DNA from: Micromonospora sp. WMMA1363
Lineage (GTDB): Bacteria > Actinomycetota > Actinomycetes > Mycobacteriales > Micromonosporaceae
DNA: 64,000 bases
Direction of reading: 5' to 3'
Assembly (NCBI RefSeq): GCF_030345795.1
Contig: NZ_JAUALB010000001.1
Location: 2,041,001-2,105,000, forward strand
Under the pieces are notes generated by a model, which searched no databases, was not told the DNA's origin, and saw nothing but the letters and a program-made list of their open reading frames with translations. This document shows, piece by piece, positions 8,790 through 16,465 of this stretch (within the stretch, counting starts at the first letter, position 1; each line of letters begins with the position of its first letter). A program made the translations under genes and the position numbers.

Positions 8790-9539
8790 TCAGGCGGTCC
8801 GCCGGAGGCGCCCGGCGTACCGCGACTCGAGGGCGTGGTTGTGCTCGTCCCCGCCGGGGACACTGGCGGAGAGGTAGATGGGCGGCACCTCCCCGGCCTG
8901 GTGGAACCGTCGTACGACCTCGGCGGTCAGCAGCTGCGCCAACAGCGCCGCGGTGACCGAGGAGACCGCACAGACCGCGCCGCCGCCCTCGAGCGGCAGC
9001 AGTGCGTCGCCGTACGGCGCGCCGTTGTCCAACACGACGTCGGCGAGATCGGCGAGCCGGCGGCCCGACGGGTGCCGGGAGGCGACCCGCGCCGTGTGCT
9101 CGGCCGAGGTGACCGCGATCAACGGGTGACCGCGCCCGGTGGCCAGCGTCGCCAGCTCGACCACCGAGCCGTTGATGCCGGACTGGGACGCCACCACGAA
9201 CACGTCCGGCGGCTGCGGGGCCGCGAGGGCGTAGATCTGGTGGGCGATGGAGGGGTCGCGCTCCAGCTTCGGATCGGCGAGCACGCCGCGCGGCGCGTCC
9301 CCGTGCAGCACCAGGTCGTGGATGGTGAGCCGGTTGGTGGGGACCAGCCCGCCGGCACGAGCGACCAGATCAGCGGCGAACGCCTCGGAGTGCCCCGCCC
9401 CGAAGGCTTGCAGTACTCCGCCGGCCCGCAGGCTGGCGGCGACCAGGTCGGCGGCGGCGGCGAGCGCGTCGGCGCTGGTGTCGAGCAGCCGGTCGAGCAC
9501 CGGCCGGACGGCCTCGGCGTACCGCTGAGCGCTGATCAT
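8790..9539 (-). CDS. SIS-domain phosphosugar-binding protein
   Basis: The 249-residue protein has a single SIS (sugar isomerase) domain: QAFGAGHSEAFAADLVARAGG around residues 43-63, VVASQSGING around 115-124 and ITSAEHT-like spacing thereafter. It resembles the UPF0309/phosphosugar-binding group related to MurNAc-6-phosphate etherase and sugar isomerases. Its ATG at 9539 overlaps the stop of the upstream regulator by 4 bp (ATGA), and the transporter genes follow, so it most likely acts on or senses an amino-sugar phosphate. No catalytic activity can be assigned from sequence alone. Confidence 0.8.
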   Translation of the reverse strand: MISAQRYAEAVRPVLDRLLDTSADALAAAADLVAASLRAGGVLQAFGAGHSEAFAADLVARAGGLVPTNRLTIHDLVLHGDAPRGVLADPKLERDPSIAHQIYALAAPQPPDVFVVASQSGINGSVVELATLATGRGHPLIAVTSAEHTARVASRHPSGRRLADLADVVLDNGAPYGDALLPLEGGGAVCAVSSVTAALLAQLLTAEVVRRFHQAGEVPPIYLSASVPGGDEHNHALESRYAGRLRRTA

Positions 9540-10498
9540 GCGGTGGCCCCCTTCGCGGCCTTGTGCCCGTCGACGGCCTGGGCGGTGCGTCGGAAGGCCG
9601 CGTGCGCGCGGTCGTGGGTGCGCTGGGCGACCGCGATGTAGAGCAGGTCGAGCACGACGAGTTGGGGGTGCCGGGCCGACAGCGCGTCGGGCCGGAAGGT
9701 GGTGGCCTGGCTGGCCGTCAACAGCACGAGGTCGGCCAGTTCGGCCAGCGGCGAGCGGGGGAAACCGGTCACGGCGACCGTGGTCGCGCCGCGGCTGCCG
9801 GCCTCCGCGAGCATCTCGATGGTCTCCCTGGTCTGGCCGCTGTGCGAGACGCCGAGCGCGACGTCGCCGCCGCGCAGCAGCGCCGCGGAGGCCAGCCCCT
9901 CGTGGACGTCGTTCCAGGCCCAGGCGGCGACCCCGATGCGGTGCAGCATGAACTGCATCTCCTCGCCGACCAGGGCACTGCCGCTGGCGCCGAAGATGTT
10001 CACCCGACTCGCCCCGGCGATGGCCACCGCGGCGCGCTCCACCTCGGCGAGGTCGAGCAGCGCGGCGGTGTCGTGCATGGCCCGGGTGTCGGCGGCGATG
10101 ATCTGGTCGAGCACCCGCCGCAGCGGGTCGTTGGGCTGGATCTCGCGCCCGATGTCGACGGTCCAGCCCGCCGAGCGGGCCCGCCCGGTCTCGGCGGCGA
10201 TGCCCAGGCGCAGGTCCGCGTACCCTTCGAAGCCCATCGCCCGGCAGAAGCGGGTGATGGTGGCCGGTGAGGTCCCGCTGCGCTCGGCCAGCTCCACGAT
10301 CGTCGCGCGGGCGGCGGCCTCCGGGTCGCTGAGCACGTGTTCGGCGACCCGCCGCAGCGCCCCGGTCAGGTCGCCGGCACCGGCCCGGACCCGGGCCAGC
10401 ACACCGTCGGCTGCGCTCCCGACGACGCCCCGCCGGTCGGATCCGTCGGTGTCGACCATCGCGGTCCCCGCGGCGGTGTCCACCTCGTGATCAACCAT
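9536..10498 (-). CDS. MurR/RpiR family transcriptional regulator
   Basis: The 320-residue regulator has an N-terminal RpiR-type helix-turn-helix (AERSGTSPATITRFCRAMGF around residues 70-90) and a C-terminal SIS domain that should bind a phosphorylated sugar (NIFGASGSALVGEEMQFML, GVSHSGQTRET). It is the first gene of the GlcNAc-uptake operon and overlaps the SIS gene by 4 bp, so it probably controls its own operon. The ATG at 10498 follows AAAGGG; internal ATGs lie about 13 and 50 codons further in. Upstream lies AT-rich DNA with repeated ACTGTTA motifs, a plausible operator. Confidence 0.85.
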   Translation of the reverse strand: MVDHEVDTAAGTAMVDTDGSDRRGVVGSAADGVLARVRAGAGDLTGALRRVAEHVLSDPEAAARATIVELAERSGTSPATITRFCRAMGFEGYADLRLGIAAETGRARSAGWTVDIGREIQPNDPLRRVLDQIIAADTRAMHDTAALLDLAEVERAAVAIAGASRVNIFGASGSALVGEEMQFMLHRIGVAAWAWNDVHEGLASAALLRGGDVALGVSHSGQTRETIEMLAEAGSRGATTVAVTGFPRSPLAELADLVLLTASQATTFRPDALSARHPQLVVLDLLYIAVAQRTHDRAHAAFRRTAQAVDGHKAAKGATA

Positions 10499-10500
10499 CG

Positions 10501-10600
10501 GACGCCCTTTCGAAAGACTGTTAACTGTTAGTGGTAAAAGTTCTTACTGAAGGCCCCTCCGTGTCAAGGCCGTGGGCGAAGTTTTCAAACTGTTACCTGG
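10501..10600 (-). promoter_or_regulatory. Putative promoter/operator of the murR-ngcEFG operon
   Basis: This stretch is much more AT-rich than its surroundings. On the minus strand a perfect TTGACA -35-like hexamer lies at 10567-10562. On the plus strand the heptamer ACTGTTA occurs twice in tandem at 10517-10530 and a third time at 10589-10595. The repeats flank the presumed promoter, an arrangement expected of a repressor site. Binding by the adjacent MurR/RpiR regulator is an inference. No convincing -10 hexamer could be fixed. Confidence 0.45.
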
Positions 10601-10679
10601 CGCACAGCCGGACGCGAGGCGCCGCCCCCGTTACCTTTTTGATCGTCCCCAGCCGGGGACTGCTCGGTCGCCCGGCTCG

Positions 10680-10852
10680 GTATGACTAACCGCCCCTGTC
10701 GTACGCATGATCCGGGGGGTGTTGTCGCCGGGCCGGGTGGCGTCGGCGGACCGCTGATAGGGACCCGGCCGCCCCGCGTGCGGGGTAGGTCTCTTCGTAA
10801 CGTGGATGCCGGCAGTCCGACGCTGACCAGCGGCCGAGCCACGGTAGCAGTT
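10680..10852 (+). ncRNA. Candidate IS110 bridge-RNA region
   Basis: The 230 bp before the recombinase gene contain no plausible gene. They contain strong hairpins: GTCCCC/GGGGAC with a 4-nt loop at 10645-10660, and CCCCGC/GCGGGG at 10772-10785. The sequence ATAGGGAC at 10757-10764 recurs at the right end of the element. IS110-group recombinases are known to use a structured RNA encoded in the non-coding end, with loops that pair to donor and target DNA. The position, size and repeat fit that model, but ends, loops and expression are not shown by the sequence. Confidence 0.4.
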
Positions 10853-10866
10853 GGGGAGGCACAGCG

Positions 10867-12072
10867 TTGTACGACGAGTACGGCGTCTTTATCGGACTGG
10901 ATGTCGGCAAGGAAGGACACCATGCGGTCGCGCTAACCCCGGAAGGGAAGCGGCTGCACGACGCTACGCTGCCCAATACCGAGGCCGGCCTGCGGAAACT
11001 GTTCGACAAGCTCGCCCGGCACGGCCGGGTCCTGATGGTGGTCGACCAGCCCGCATCGATCGGCGCGCTGCCCGTGGCGGTGGCCCGCGTGTGTGGGCAT
11101 CAGGTGGCCTACCTGCCCGGCCTGGTCATGCGCCGACTGGCCGACCTGCACCCCGGCACCGCGAAGACCGACGCCCGCGACGCCTACGTGATCGCCGACG
11201 CCGCCCGCACCCTGCCGCACACGCTGCGCCGCGTCGACGCCGGCGACGACGCCCTCGCTGAGCTGGAAGTCCTGGTCGGCTACGACGACGACCTCGCCGG
11301 CGAGGTCACCCGGATCTCCAACCGGATTCGTGGTCTGCTCACCCAGATCCACCCGCCGCTGGAGCGGGTCCTGGGCCCGAAACTGCAGCATCCAGCCGTG
11401 CTGGAGCTGCTGTCGCAGTGCGGTGGACCAGCCGGGCTGCGCAAGGCCGGCCGGACGAAACTGGTCGAGATGGTCAAGAAGCGTGCGCCACGCATAGGCG
11501 TACGCCTGGTCGCGCAGATCCTCACCGCGCTCGACGCGCAGACCGTCGTCGTGCCTGGCACCGCGGCGGCCGAGACCGTCCTGCCGCGACTGGCTGACAA
11601 CCTGCGTGACCTGCTGCACCAGCGTGACCAAGTCGCCGAACAGGTTGAGGGGATGCTTGATGCGCACCCTCTTGCCGGGGTCCTGACCTCGATGCCCGGC
11701 ATCGGCGTCAGGACCGCAGCCCGCATCCTGCTCGAAGTCGGCGACGGCACCACCTTCCCCACCTCCGGCCACCTCGCCGCCTACGCCGGCCTGGCCCCAG
11801 TCACCCGCCGCTCCGGCACCAGCATCCGCGGCGAGCACCCACCCAAGGGCGGCAACAAGCAGCTCAAACGCGCGTTCTTCCTGTCCGCGTTCGCCGCCCT
11901 GACCGACCCGACCAGCCGCACCTACTACGACCGGAAACGCGCCGAGGGCAAGAAACACAACGCCGCCCTCATCTGCCTCGCCCGACGCCGCGTCGACGTC
12001 CTACACGCCATGCTGCGCACCAAGACCCCATACCAGCCGAAACCGGCGGACGAACCCCGCCTCGCGGCTTGA
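10867..12072 (+). CDS. IS110-family transposase (DEDD recombinase)
   Basis: The 401-residue protein has the N-terminal DEDD RuvC-like domain: FIGLDVGK with Asp12, VVDQPAS, and KTDARDAYVIAD with two further acidic residues. A coiled linker follows, then the C-terminal transposase domain with MPGIGVRTAARILLEVGD and the serine motif RRSGTSIRG. This is the IS116/IS110/IS902 layout and full length. The start is TTG at 10867, seven nt after GGGGAGG. It moves a circular intermediate using an RNA guide in studied relatives. It appears intact. Confidence 0.92.
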   Translation: MYDEYGVFIGLDVGKEGHHAVALTPEGKRLHDATLPNTEAGLRKLFDKLARHGRVLMVVDQPASIGALPVAVARVCGHQVAYLPGLVMRRLADLHPGTAKTDARDAYVIADAARTLPHTLRRVDAGDDALAELEVLVGYDDDLAGEVTRISNRIRGLLTQIHPPLERVLGPKLQHPAVLELLSQCGGPAGLRKAGRTKLVEMVKKRAPRIGVRLVAQILTALDAQTVVVPGTAAAETVLPRLADNLRDLLHQRDQVAEQVEGMLDAHPLAGVLTSMPGIGVRTAARILLEVGDGTTFPTSGHLAAYAGLAPVTRRSGTSIRGEHPPKGGNKQLKRAFFLSAFAALTDPTSRTYYDRKRAEGKKHNAALICLARRRVDVLHAMLRTKTPYQPKPADEPRLAA

Positions 12073-12164
12073 CAAAACCCATAGGGACACCCCCCCGACA
12101 CTTCCGGGCCCGGCCAGCATGAACGCACGTTGATCAAGGAGGTGGGCCAGCGCCCGACACCGTC

Positions 12165-12235
12165 GTGGTCGGTCTCCACGTCGGAGGTACGTCCACCCGT
12201 GCGACCGCCGCACCCCCGGGCGCCGAACCGGTCAA
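12165..12235 (+). pseudogene. Possible 5' remnant of a BadF-type N-acetylglucosamine kinase
   Basis: A short frame reads VVGLHVGGTSTRAT, closely resembling the phosphate-1 motif (VVGLDVGGTSTRA) of BadF/BadG-type N-acetylglucosamine kinases, with the usual Asp replaced by His. A perfect AAGGAGGTG stands at 12136-12144. After about 20 residues similarity ends and no kinase body follows. Such kinases often sit beside ngc transport genes. The most economical reading is a kinase gene once divergent from murR and destroyed around the IS110 insertion. The match is short and could be chance. Confidence 0.3.
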
Positions 12236-12337
12236 GGCCGGTCGAGCCCGTCCCGCCCGACGCTCTCGGGGATCAAACGGAGTCGGATACGGGAGGCTTG
12301 ACGAGCCGCGCAACCGCAACCGCGGCGCGGTCGAGAG

Positions 12338-12640
12338 CTACGAGGCCAACTGCTCACCGGCGCAGGGAGCTGGCCTTGCGAGATCGACCCACCCGTCGGA
12401 CTGGTTGATCTCCGACCACACCGCGTCGAGGGAAAGGCCGAGCACGTCGGCGATCGCAGCGATGGTCGGAAAGGCGGGGGTGGCCACGCGACCGGACTCG
12501 ATCTTCCGAAGAGTCTCCGGCGAGACGCCCGCGTCCAGCGCGGTGCTGAGCATCGATCTCTGCCCCCTGGCGCGACGCAGGACGAGGCCGAGGCGCCGTC
12601 CGCGCTCGACCTCCGCGGGAGTGAGCGGCAACCTGACCAT
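12338..12640 (-). CDS. XRE-family helix-turn-helix regulator
   Basis: The 100-residue protein is almost entirely an XRE/Cro-type DNA-binding domain: RRLGLVLRRARGQRSML, then the helix-turn-helix ALDAGVSPETLRKIESGRV, and AIADVLGLSLDAVW. It is divergent from a methionine aminopeptidase gene, a common actinomycete pairing. TAGAAT (12653-12648) stands exactly 7 nt before the ATG at 12640, suggesting a leaderless transcript; GGAG is only 2 nt from the start. It probably regulates the shared intergenic region, which holds a 10-bp direct repeat. Confidence 0.8.
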   Translation of the reverse strand: MVRLPLTPAEVERGRRLGLVLRRARGQRSMLSTALDAGVSPETLRKIESGRVATPAFPTIAAIADVLGLSLDAVWSEINQSDGWVDLARPAPCAGEQLAS

Positions 12641-12706
12641 GGCTCCAATTCTAATACCGGGATACTATGGCCGGGATACTTATTGGCTACCCGAGTAGGG
12701 CGACGC
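12641..12706. promoter_or_regulatory. Divergent promoter region with 10-bp direct repeat (XRE/map)
   Basis: The 66 bp between the divergent XRE and map genes contain CCGGGATACT twice, at 12657-12666 and 12671-12680, with a 14-bp period. TAGAAT at 12653-12648 on the minus strand and TACTAT at 12663-12668 on the plus strand are candidate -10 boxes. The repeat overlaps the plus-strand box, as an operator would. Binding by the XRE protein is inferred from proximity. Confidence 0.45.
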
Positions 12707-13477
12707 GTGATCGAGATCCTGAACCCCACCGACCTGCCGCGAGCCAGGGAGTCAGGCGCCCTGGTCGCCGACATTCTGCAGACGCTGAGGAGTCGCTGCG
12801 GGGTGGGCACGAACCTCCTGGACATCAACCGGTGGGCGCAGGCCATGATCATTGATGCCGGGGCGCAGTCCTGCTATGTCGACTACGAGCCCTCCTTCGG
12901 ACGCGGGCCGTTCGGTCACTACATCTGCACGTCAGTCAACGACGCCGTGCTGCACGGACGGCCCCGTGACTACACGCTCGTCAACGGCGACCTGTTGACG
13001 CTCGACCTCGCCGTCTCCCGAGGTGGAGTTGTCGCCGACTCCGCCATCAGCTTCATCGTGGGCGACGTGGAGCCCCCGGAGAGCGTCGCGTTGATCGACG
13101 CGACCGAGCGCGCGCTGAGCGCCGGGATCGCCGCGGCGGAACCGGGGGCTCGCGTCGGTGACATCTCCCATGCCATCGGCTCGGTCCTCAGCGAGGCGGG
13201 ATATCTGATCAACACCGAGTTCGGTGGTCATGGCGTCGGATCGACGATGCACCAGGACCCGCACGTCTCGAACACGGGCCGGCCCGGTCGCGGATACCGG
13301 CTGCGCCCCGGGCTGCTGCTGGCGTTGGAGCCGTGGGTCATGGCGGACACCGTCGAGCTCGTCACCGATGCCGACGGCTGGACGCTCCGAAGTGCGACCG
13401 GCTGTCGGACAGCGCACAGTGAGCACACGATCGCCATCACCAGCGACGGAGCCGAGGTTCTCACCGTGCCGCGGTAG
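12707..13477 (+). CDS. map: Type I methionine aminopeptidase
   Basis: The 256-residue protein is a pita-bread metallopeptidase. It has the ordered motifs CTSVNDAVLHGRP, NGDLLTLDLAVSRGGVVADSA (metal-binding Asp pair), FGGHGVGSTMHQDPHV (catalytic and metal His residues), LALEPWV (Glu) and SEHTIAI (final Glu). It removes initiator Met from nascent proteins. The GTG at 12707 is chosen because AGGG lies 6 nt upstream and the product begins IEILNPTDL as in homologues; a TTG at 12683 lacks these supports. The divergent XRE regulator suggests this is a second, conditionally expressed MetAP. Confidence 0.88.
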   Translation: MIEILNPTDLPRARESGALVADILQTLRSRCGVGTNLLDINRWAQAMIIDAGAQSCYVDYEPSFGRGPFGHYICTSVNDAVLHGRPRDYTLVNGDLLTLDLAVSRGGVVADSAISFIVGDVEPPESVALIDATERALSAGIAAAEPGARVGDISHAIGSVLSEAGYLINTEFGGHGVGSTMHQDPHVSNTGRPGRGYRLRPGLLLALEPWVMADTVELVTDADGWTLRSATGCRTAHSEHTIAITSDGAEVLTVPR

Positions 13478-13877
13478 GCGCGACCGCGAGGTGAAGCATC
13501 GCCCCTATTCGACCATTGGCACCTGAACCCTGTTTCGCGAATACTTGGTCGTCAGTTCACTCGCGCCACCGCCACGGACATCGACACCGCGCCGGACGCC
13601 GGAGAGCCCACCGCCCGCTCCACCGGCATCACACGCTGACCGCGGCCCTCGATCCCGTGGCCCATGAATCCGTGGAGCGGGAGCCCGGTGGTCCAGCCCC
13701 TCGCGCTGCAGGCCGCACACCAGCTGCTGTCCGGCACCGGCACCCCCGCCCTGCCTGCTATGGCAGAATTGCAGGGCACGGCTCGATGGAACTGTGGTGG
13801 CCGGTTGAGCAAGGGAGGGCCGTGGCGGAATTGGCCGAGAAGTGTGCAGCCACAAACCGGTCCCGGGAGAAGTGGTA
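13478..13877. other. Non-coding stretch between map and the GT-C gene
   Basis: No reading frame here has convincing codon bias, a ribosome site or recognisable motifs. The last 15 bp carry the ribosome site (GGGAGA at 13865-13870) of the next gene. Nothing else was identified. Confidence 0.5.
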
Positions 13878-15512
13878 GTGGGCTCGGCCACGTCCTTTCG
13901 CAAGAAGGGTGTGATCCCTGGCTGTGTGGCGGCAGCTCTCGGTATCGCGGGTTTCCTGTACCGGGCGATTCTGATGGCGCTGGACGTGCCGCCGGCAAAT
14001 AGCGACGAGGGCACCGCCGGGTTGGCTGCCCTGCACATCGGAGCAGGCCAGCACTGGCCGACGTTTTTCTATGGCCAGGACTACATGGGCACGTTCCACT
14101 CCTACGTTGCAGCCCCCCTGGTTCAGGTCCTCGGCACACAGTGGTGGGTGCTTCGTCTACCAGCGCTCGCCATGTATGTCGTTTTCCTTCTTCTCGTCTT
14201 CCGGCTGACGCGCACGCTCTACACACCGTGGTTCGCCGTCTTCACCATGGCGGTTCTGGCGCTCGGGTCCGATCGGGTTGTCAAGGATCAGATCATCGGA
14301 GCCGGTGGCTATTCCGATGTAGCTACCGCCACCGCCGGTCTCATGCTGGCATCTACCCTTCTTGCCCTGCAGCCGGAGAAGCGGCAGGTGACATTCGCGG
14401 TGTGGGGCGGGCTGGCCGGTTACATCGTCTGGACCCACTGGCTTGCGCTGCCGTACGTGGCCGCCGCGGTGCTGCTCGTGGTGTGGATGAGCCGATCAGA
14501 GTTGACGATGCGACGGGTGTCCCTGGCAGTTGCCGGATTTGTCGTCGGCGCAGCCCCGTTGATCTGGTTCAACATTCGCTCCGACCATCGCAACTCGATT
14601 TCCGTGTTGCTGTCCCTCAGCGGCACGACCGAGCCGGCCGCATGGTCGGACCGGCTGCATGGCGCGGTCATCCTCGGGCTGCCGCTCAGTTCCGGGATGT
14701 GCGCGCCGAGTCGCTGCGCGACCTGGCAGTTGTGGTGGGGGCCGACCTACCTGATCCTTATGGTCACGGCGGCGGCGATCGCGGTCTTGGCGATGCGCAA
14801 CGCCGACCGGGACGAGCGTCGTTTGCATGCCGGTCGGCTCGCTCTCGTCGCCGGTGCTGCGATGACCCTGGCCGCGTACACCGCGAGCTCCTCGTCGGCG
14901 GCAGCACCGATCGAAAGCGCCCGCTACCTCCACTACGGGCTGGTGTCCCTGCCGGCTGTTCTCTGGCCGCTGTGGATCGGCGTCAGGTCCGCGGTCGGCC
15001 GCGTGGGGGCCGACAAGGCCGACGGCAGGAGCTCACCTCGACCCGGTGTGCCTGGCCCGAGCCGGAGGGGCGTCGTCCTGGCCGCCGGGTGTGTTGCGCT
15101 CACCGGCGCGGTTCTCGCTGGTCTGCTGGTCGCTACCGGGCAGCTTGTCGCCCATCGGTCGGTGTACGCGGCCAAAGCTGACGGGGAGCAGCAGCTGCTG
15201 GATCATCTGCAGGGCAACGGCATCAGGCAGATCTATTCCGAGTACTGGACGTGCAACCGACTCGCCTACCGAAGCGGGGAACAGATTCGCTGTGCGGTCC
15301 TCGACGAGAACCTCACGCCAGGTCTCGATCGGTACCGGCCGTACCGTGATCAGGTCCGGCAGTCGGAACAGGTTGCCTACGTCCTGCCCGCCTCGAGCGC
15401 CATGACGGACCGCTTTGCCCGATCCACCCCACCGGCGGTCGACGTTGTTTCGGTGCGCGACATCGCGGGCTATCAGATGTATCTCTGCCGCCAGACCCCG
15501 GAGCAGAACTGA
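13878..15512 (+). CDS. Multi-pass GT-C-like glycosyltransferase family membrane protein
   Basis: The protein of about 544 residues has roughly ten membrane segments and a C-terminal extracytoplasmic tail. The first external loop carries NSDEGTAG, an acidic motif typical of GT-C polyprenyl-phosphate-sugar transferases (ArnT/GT39/GT83-like). FFYGQDYMGTFHSY follows, a motif often seen in this group. Such enzymes transfer a sugar from a lipid carrier to an acceptor outside the membrane. The GTG at 13878 has GGGAG 8 nt upstream; an earlier GTG at 13842 has no support. The GT2 enzyme that follows 126 bp later could make the lipid-linked donor. The substrate is unknown. Confidence 0.65.
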   Translation: MGSATSFRKKGVIPGCVAAALGIAGFLYRAILMALDVPPANSDEGTAGLAALHIGAGQHWPTFFYGQDYMGTFHSYVAAPLVQVLGTQWWVLRLPALAMYVVFLLLVFRLTRTLYTPWFAVFTMAVLALGSDRVVKDQIIGAGGYSDVATATAGLMLASTLLALQPEKRQVTFAVWGGLAGYIVWTHWLALPYVAAAVLLVVWMSRSELTMRRVSLAVAGFVVGAAPLIWFNIRSDHRNSISVLLSLSGTTEPAAWSDRLHGAVILGLPLSSGMCAPSRCATWQLWWGPTYLILMVTAAAIAVLAMRNADRDERRLHAGRLALVAGAAMTLAAYTASSSSAAAPIESARYLHYGLVSLPAVLWPLWIGVRSAVGRVGADKADGRSSPRPGVPGPSRRGVVLAAGCVALTGAVLAGLLVATGQLVAHRSVYAAKADGEQQLLDHLQGNGIRQIYSEYWTCNRLAYRSGEQIRCAVLDENLTPGLDRYRPYRDQVRQSEQVAYVLPASSAMTDRFARSTPPAVDVVSVRDIAGYQMYLCRQTPEQN

Positions 15513-15638
15513 TTGAACCCGACGTGGTGAGGTCACCCGACGCGCCGGACGGCGGACGGCGGTTCAGGGCTGGCACCGCGCCACTGACCAGGCGGGCTAG
15601 GGTAGGGCTGACACATCGGCGCCACCGTGGAGATCCCC

Positions 15639-16346
15639 GTGAAGCTCTCGATCCTCATGCCGGTCTACAACGAGGAAGAACGCATCGCGGATGCCCTGAA
15701 GCAGGCATTGGCGGTCGACTACCCGTGCGAGATCGAACTGGTCGTGGTCGACGACGGCAGTCGGGACGGCACCGGGGAGATCCTCGGGCGGGCCGACGAC
15801 TCGCGGCTGCGGGTGATCAGCCACCAGCGCAACGCGGGCAAGGGCGCGGCCATCAAGACGGCGGTGGACGAGGCCGAGGGTGAGTACATGGTCATCCTCG
15901 ACGCCGACCTGGAGTACGACCCGCAGGACATTCCCCGCCTGCTCGCCCCGGTCCTCGACGGCCGCGCCAACGTGGTCTACGGAAATCGGACCTTCGGCAG
16001 CCACAGCGCCTACAGCTTCTGGTATGTGATGGGCAACAAGGGCGTCACGATGGTCGCCAACGTGCTCTTCAACTCCTACATCGGCGACCTGGAGACCTGC
16101 TTCAAGCTGATGCCGGTCGAGCTCTACCGCTCGCTGGGGATCCGGTCGCGCGGCTTCGGGATGGAGGCGGAGGTGACCGGCAAGCTGCTGCGCCAGCGGA
16201 TCCGCCCCTACGAGGTACCGATCAGCTACCGGGCCCGCGGGCGCGAAGAGGGCAAGAAGATCACCTGGAAGGACGGCGTCGAGGCGCTCTGGATCCTCGG
16301 TCGGGAGCGCACCCGCCGCCGCCCCGACCCGCTGACCCACCGCTGA
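15639..16346 (+). CDS. GT2 family glycosyltransferase (polyprenyl-phosphate sugar transferase-like)
   Basis: The 235-residue cytoplasmic enzyme has the GT-A fold of family 2: SILMPVYNEEERI at the N-terminus, ELVVVDDGSRDGT for nucleotide-sugar binding, VILDADLEYDPQDI with the DxD metal site, and GNRTFG. It resembles DPM/undecaprenyl-phosphate glycosyltransferases without C-terminal membrane helices. The GTG at 15639 follows GGAG with 6-nt spacing; a GTG at 15627 is in frame but less well placed. Lying after a GT-C protein, it probably supplies a polyprenyl-linked sugar donor. Confidence 0.85.
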   Translation: MKLSILMPVYNEEERIADALKQALAVDYPCEIELVVVDDGSRDGTGEILGRADDSRLRVISHQRNAGKGAAIKTAVDEAEGEYMVILDADLEYDPQDIPRLLAPVLDGRANVVYGNRTFGSHSAYSFWYVMGNKGVTMVANVLFNSYIGDLETCFKLMPVELYRSLGIRSRGFGMEAEVTGKLLRQRIRPYEVPISYRARGREEGKKITWKDGVEALWILGRERTRRRPDPLTHR

Positions 16347-16451
16347 GACCGACCCGCCCCGCCGCCCCGCCGCGGGCTCGGCGGTCCGCCGGCGGTGGAC
16401 GGCGTGGGTGGTGCGTCGCCCGAAGACCGACAGGCCACCGCCGCGGTCGCC

Positions 16452-16465
16452 TAGGCTGACCGCTA
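16452..16465 (+). promoter_or_regulatory. -10 box for a leaderless transcript
   Basis: TAGGCT at 16452-16457 lies 7 nt before the ATG at 16465, and no Shine-Dalgarno sequence is present. The same spacing recurs before four other genes in the window. Confidence 0.45.

Larger units (their letters stand above)
10636..12100 (+). mobile_element. IS110-family insertion sequence (ends approximate)
   Basis: The element consists of a long non-coding left part, an IS110-type recombinase gene (10867-12072) and a very short right part. IS110 elements lack terminal inverted repeats, so the limits are estimates, set between the ngc promoter and the DNA after the recombinase stop. The octamer ATAGGGAC is present in the left non-coding part (10757-10764) and just after the recombinase stop (12081-12088). 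This is the kind of match expected between a bridge RNA donor-guide and the element end. Insertion lies between the ngc operon and a possible GlcNAc-kinase remnant. Confidence 0.6.

Noticed and set aside
10645..10660. Rho-independent terminator between the ngc operon and the IS
   Set aside because: The stem is strong, but no U-rich tract follows on the plus strand, no gene ends into it, and it lies within the probable IS110 left end.
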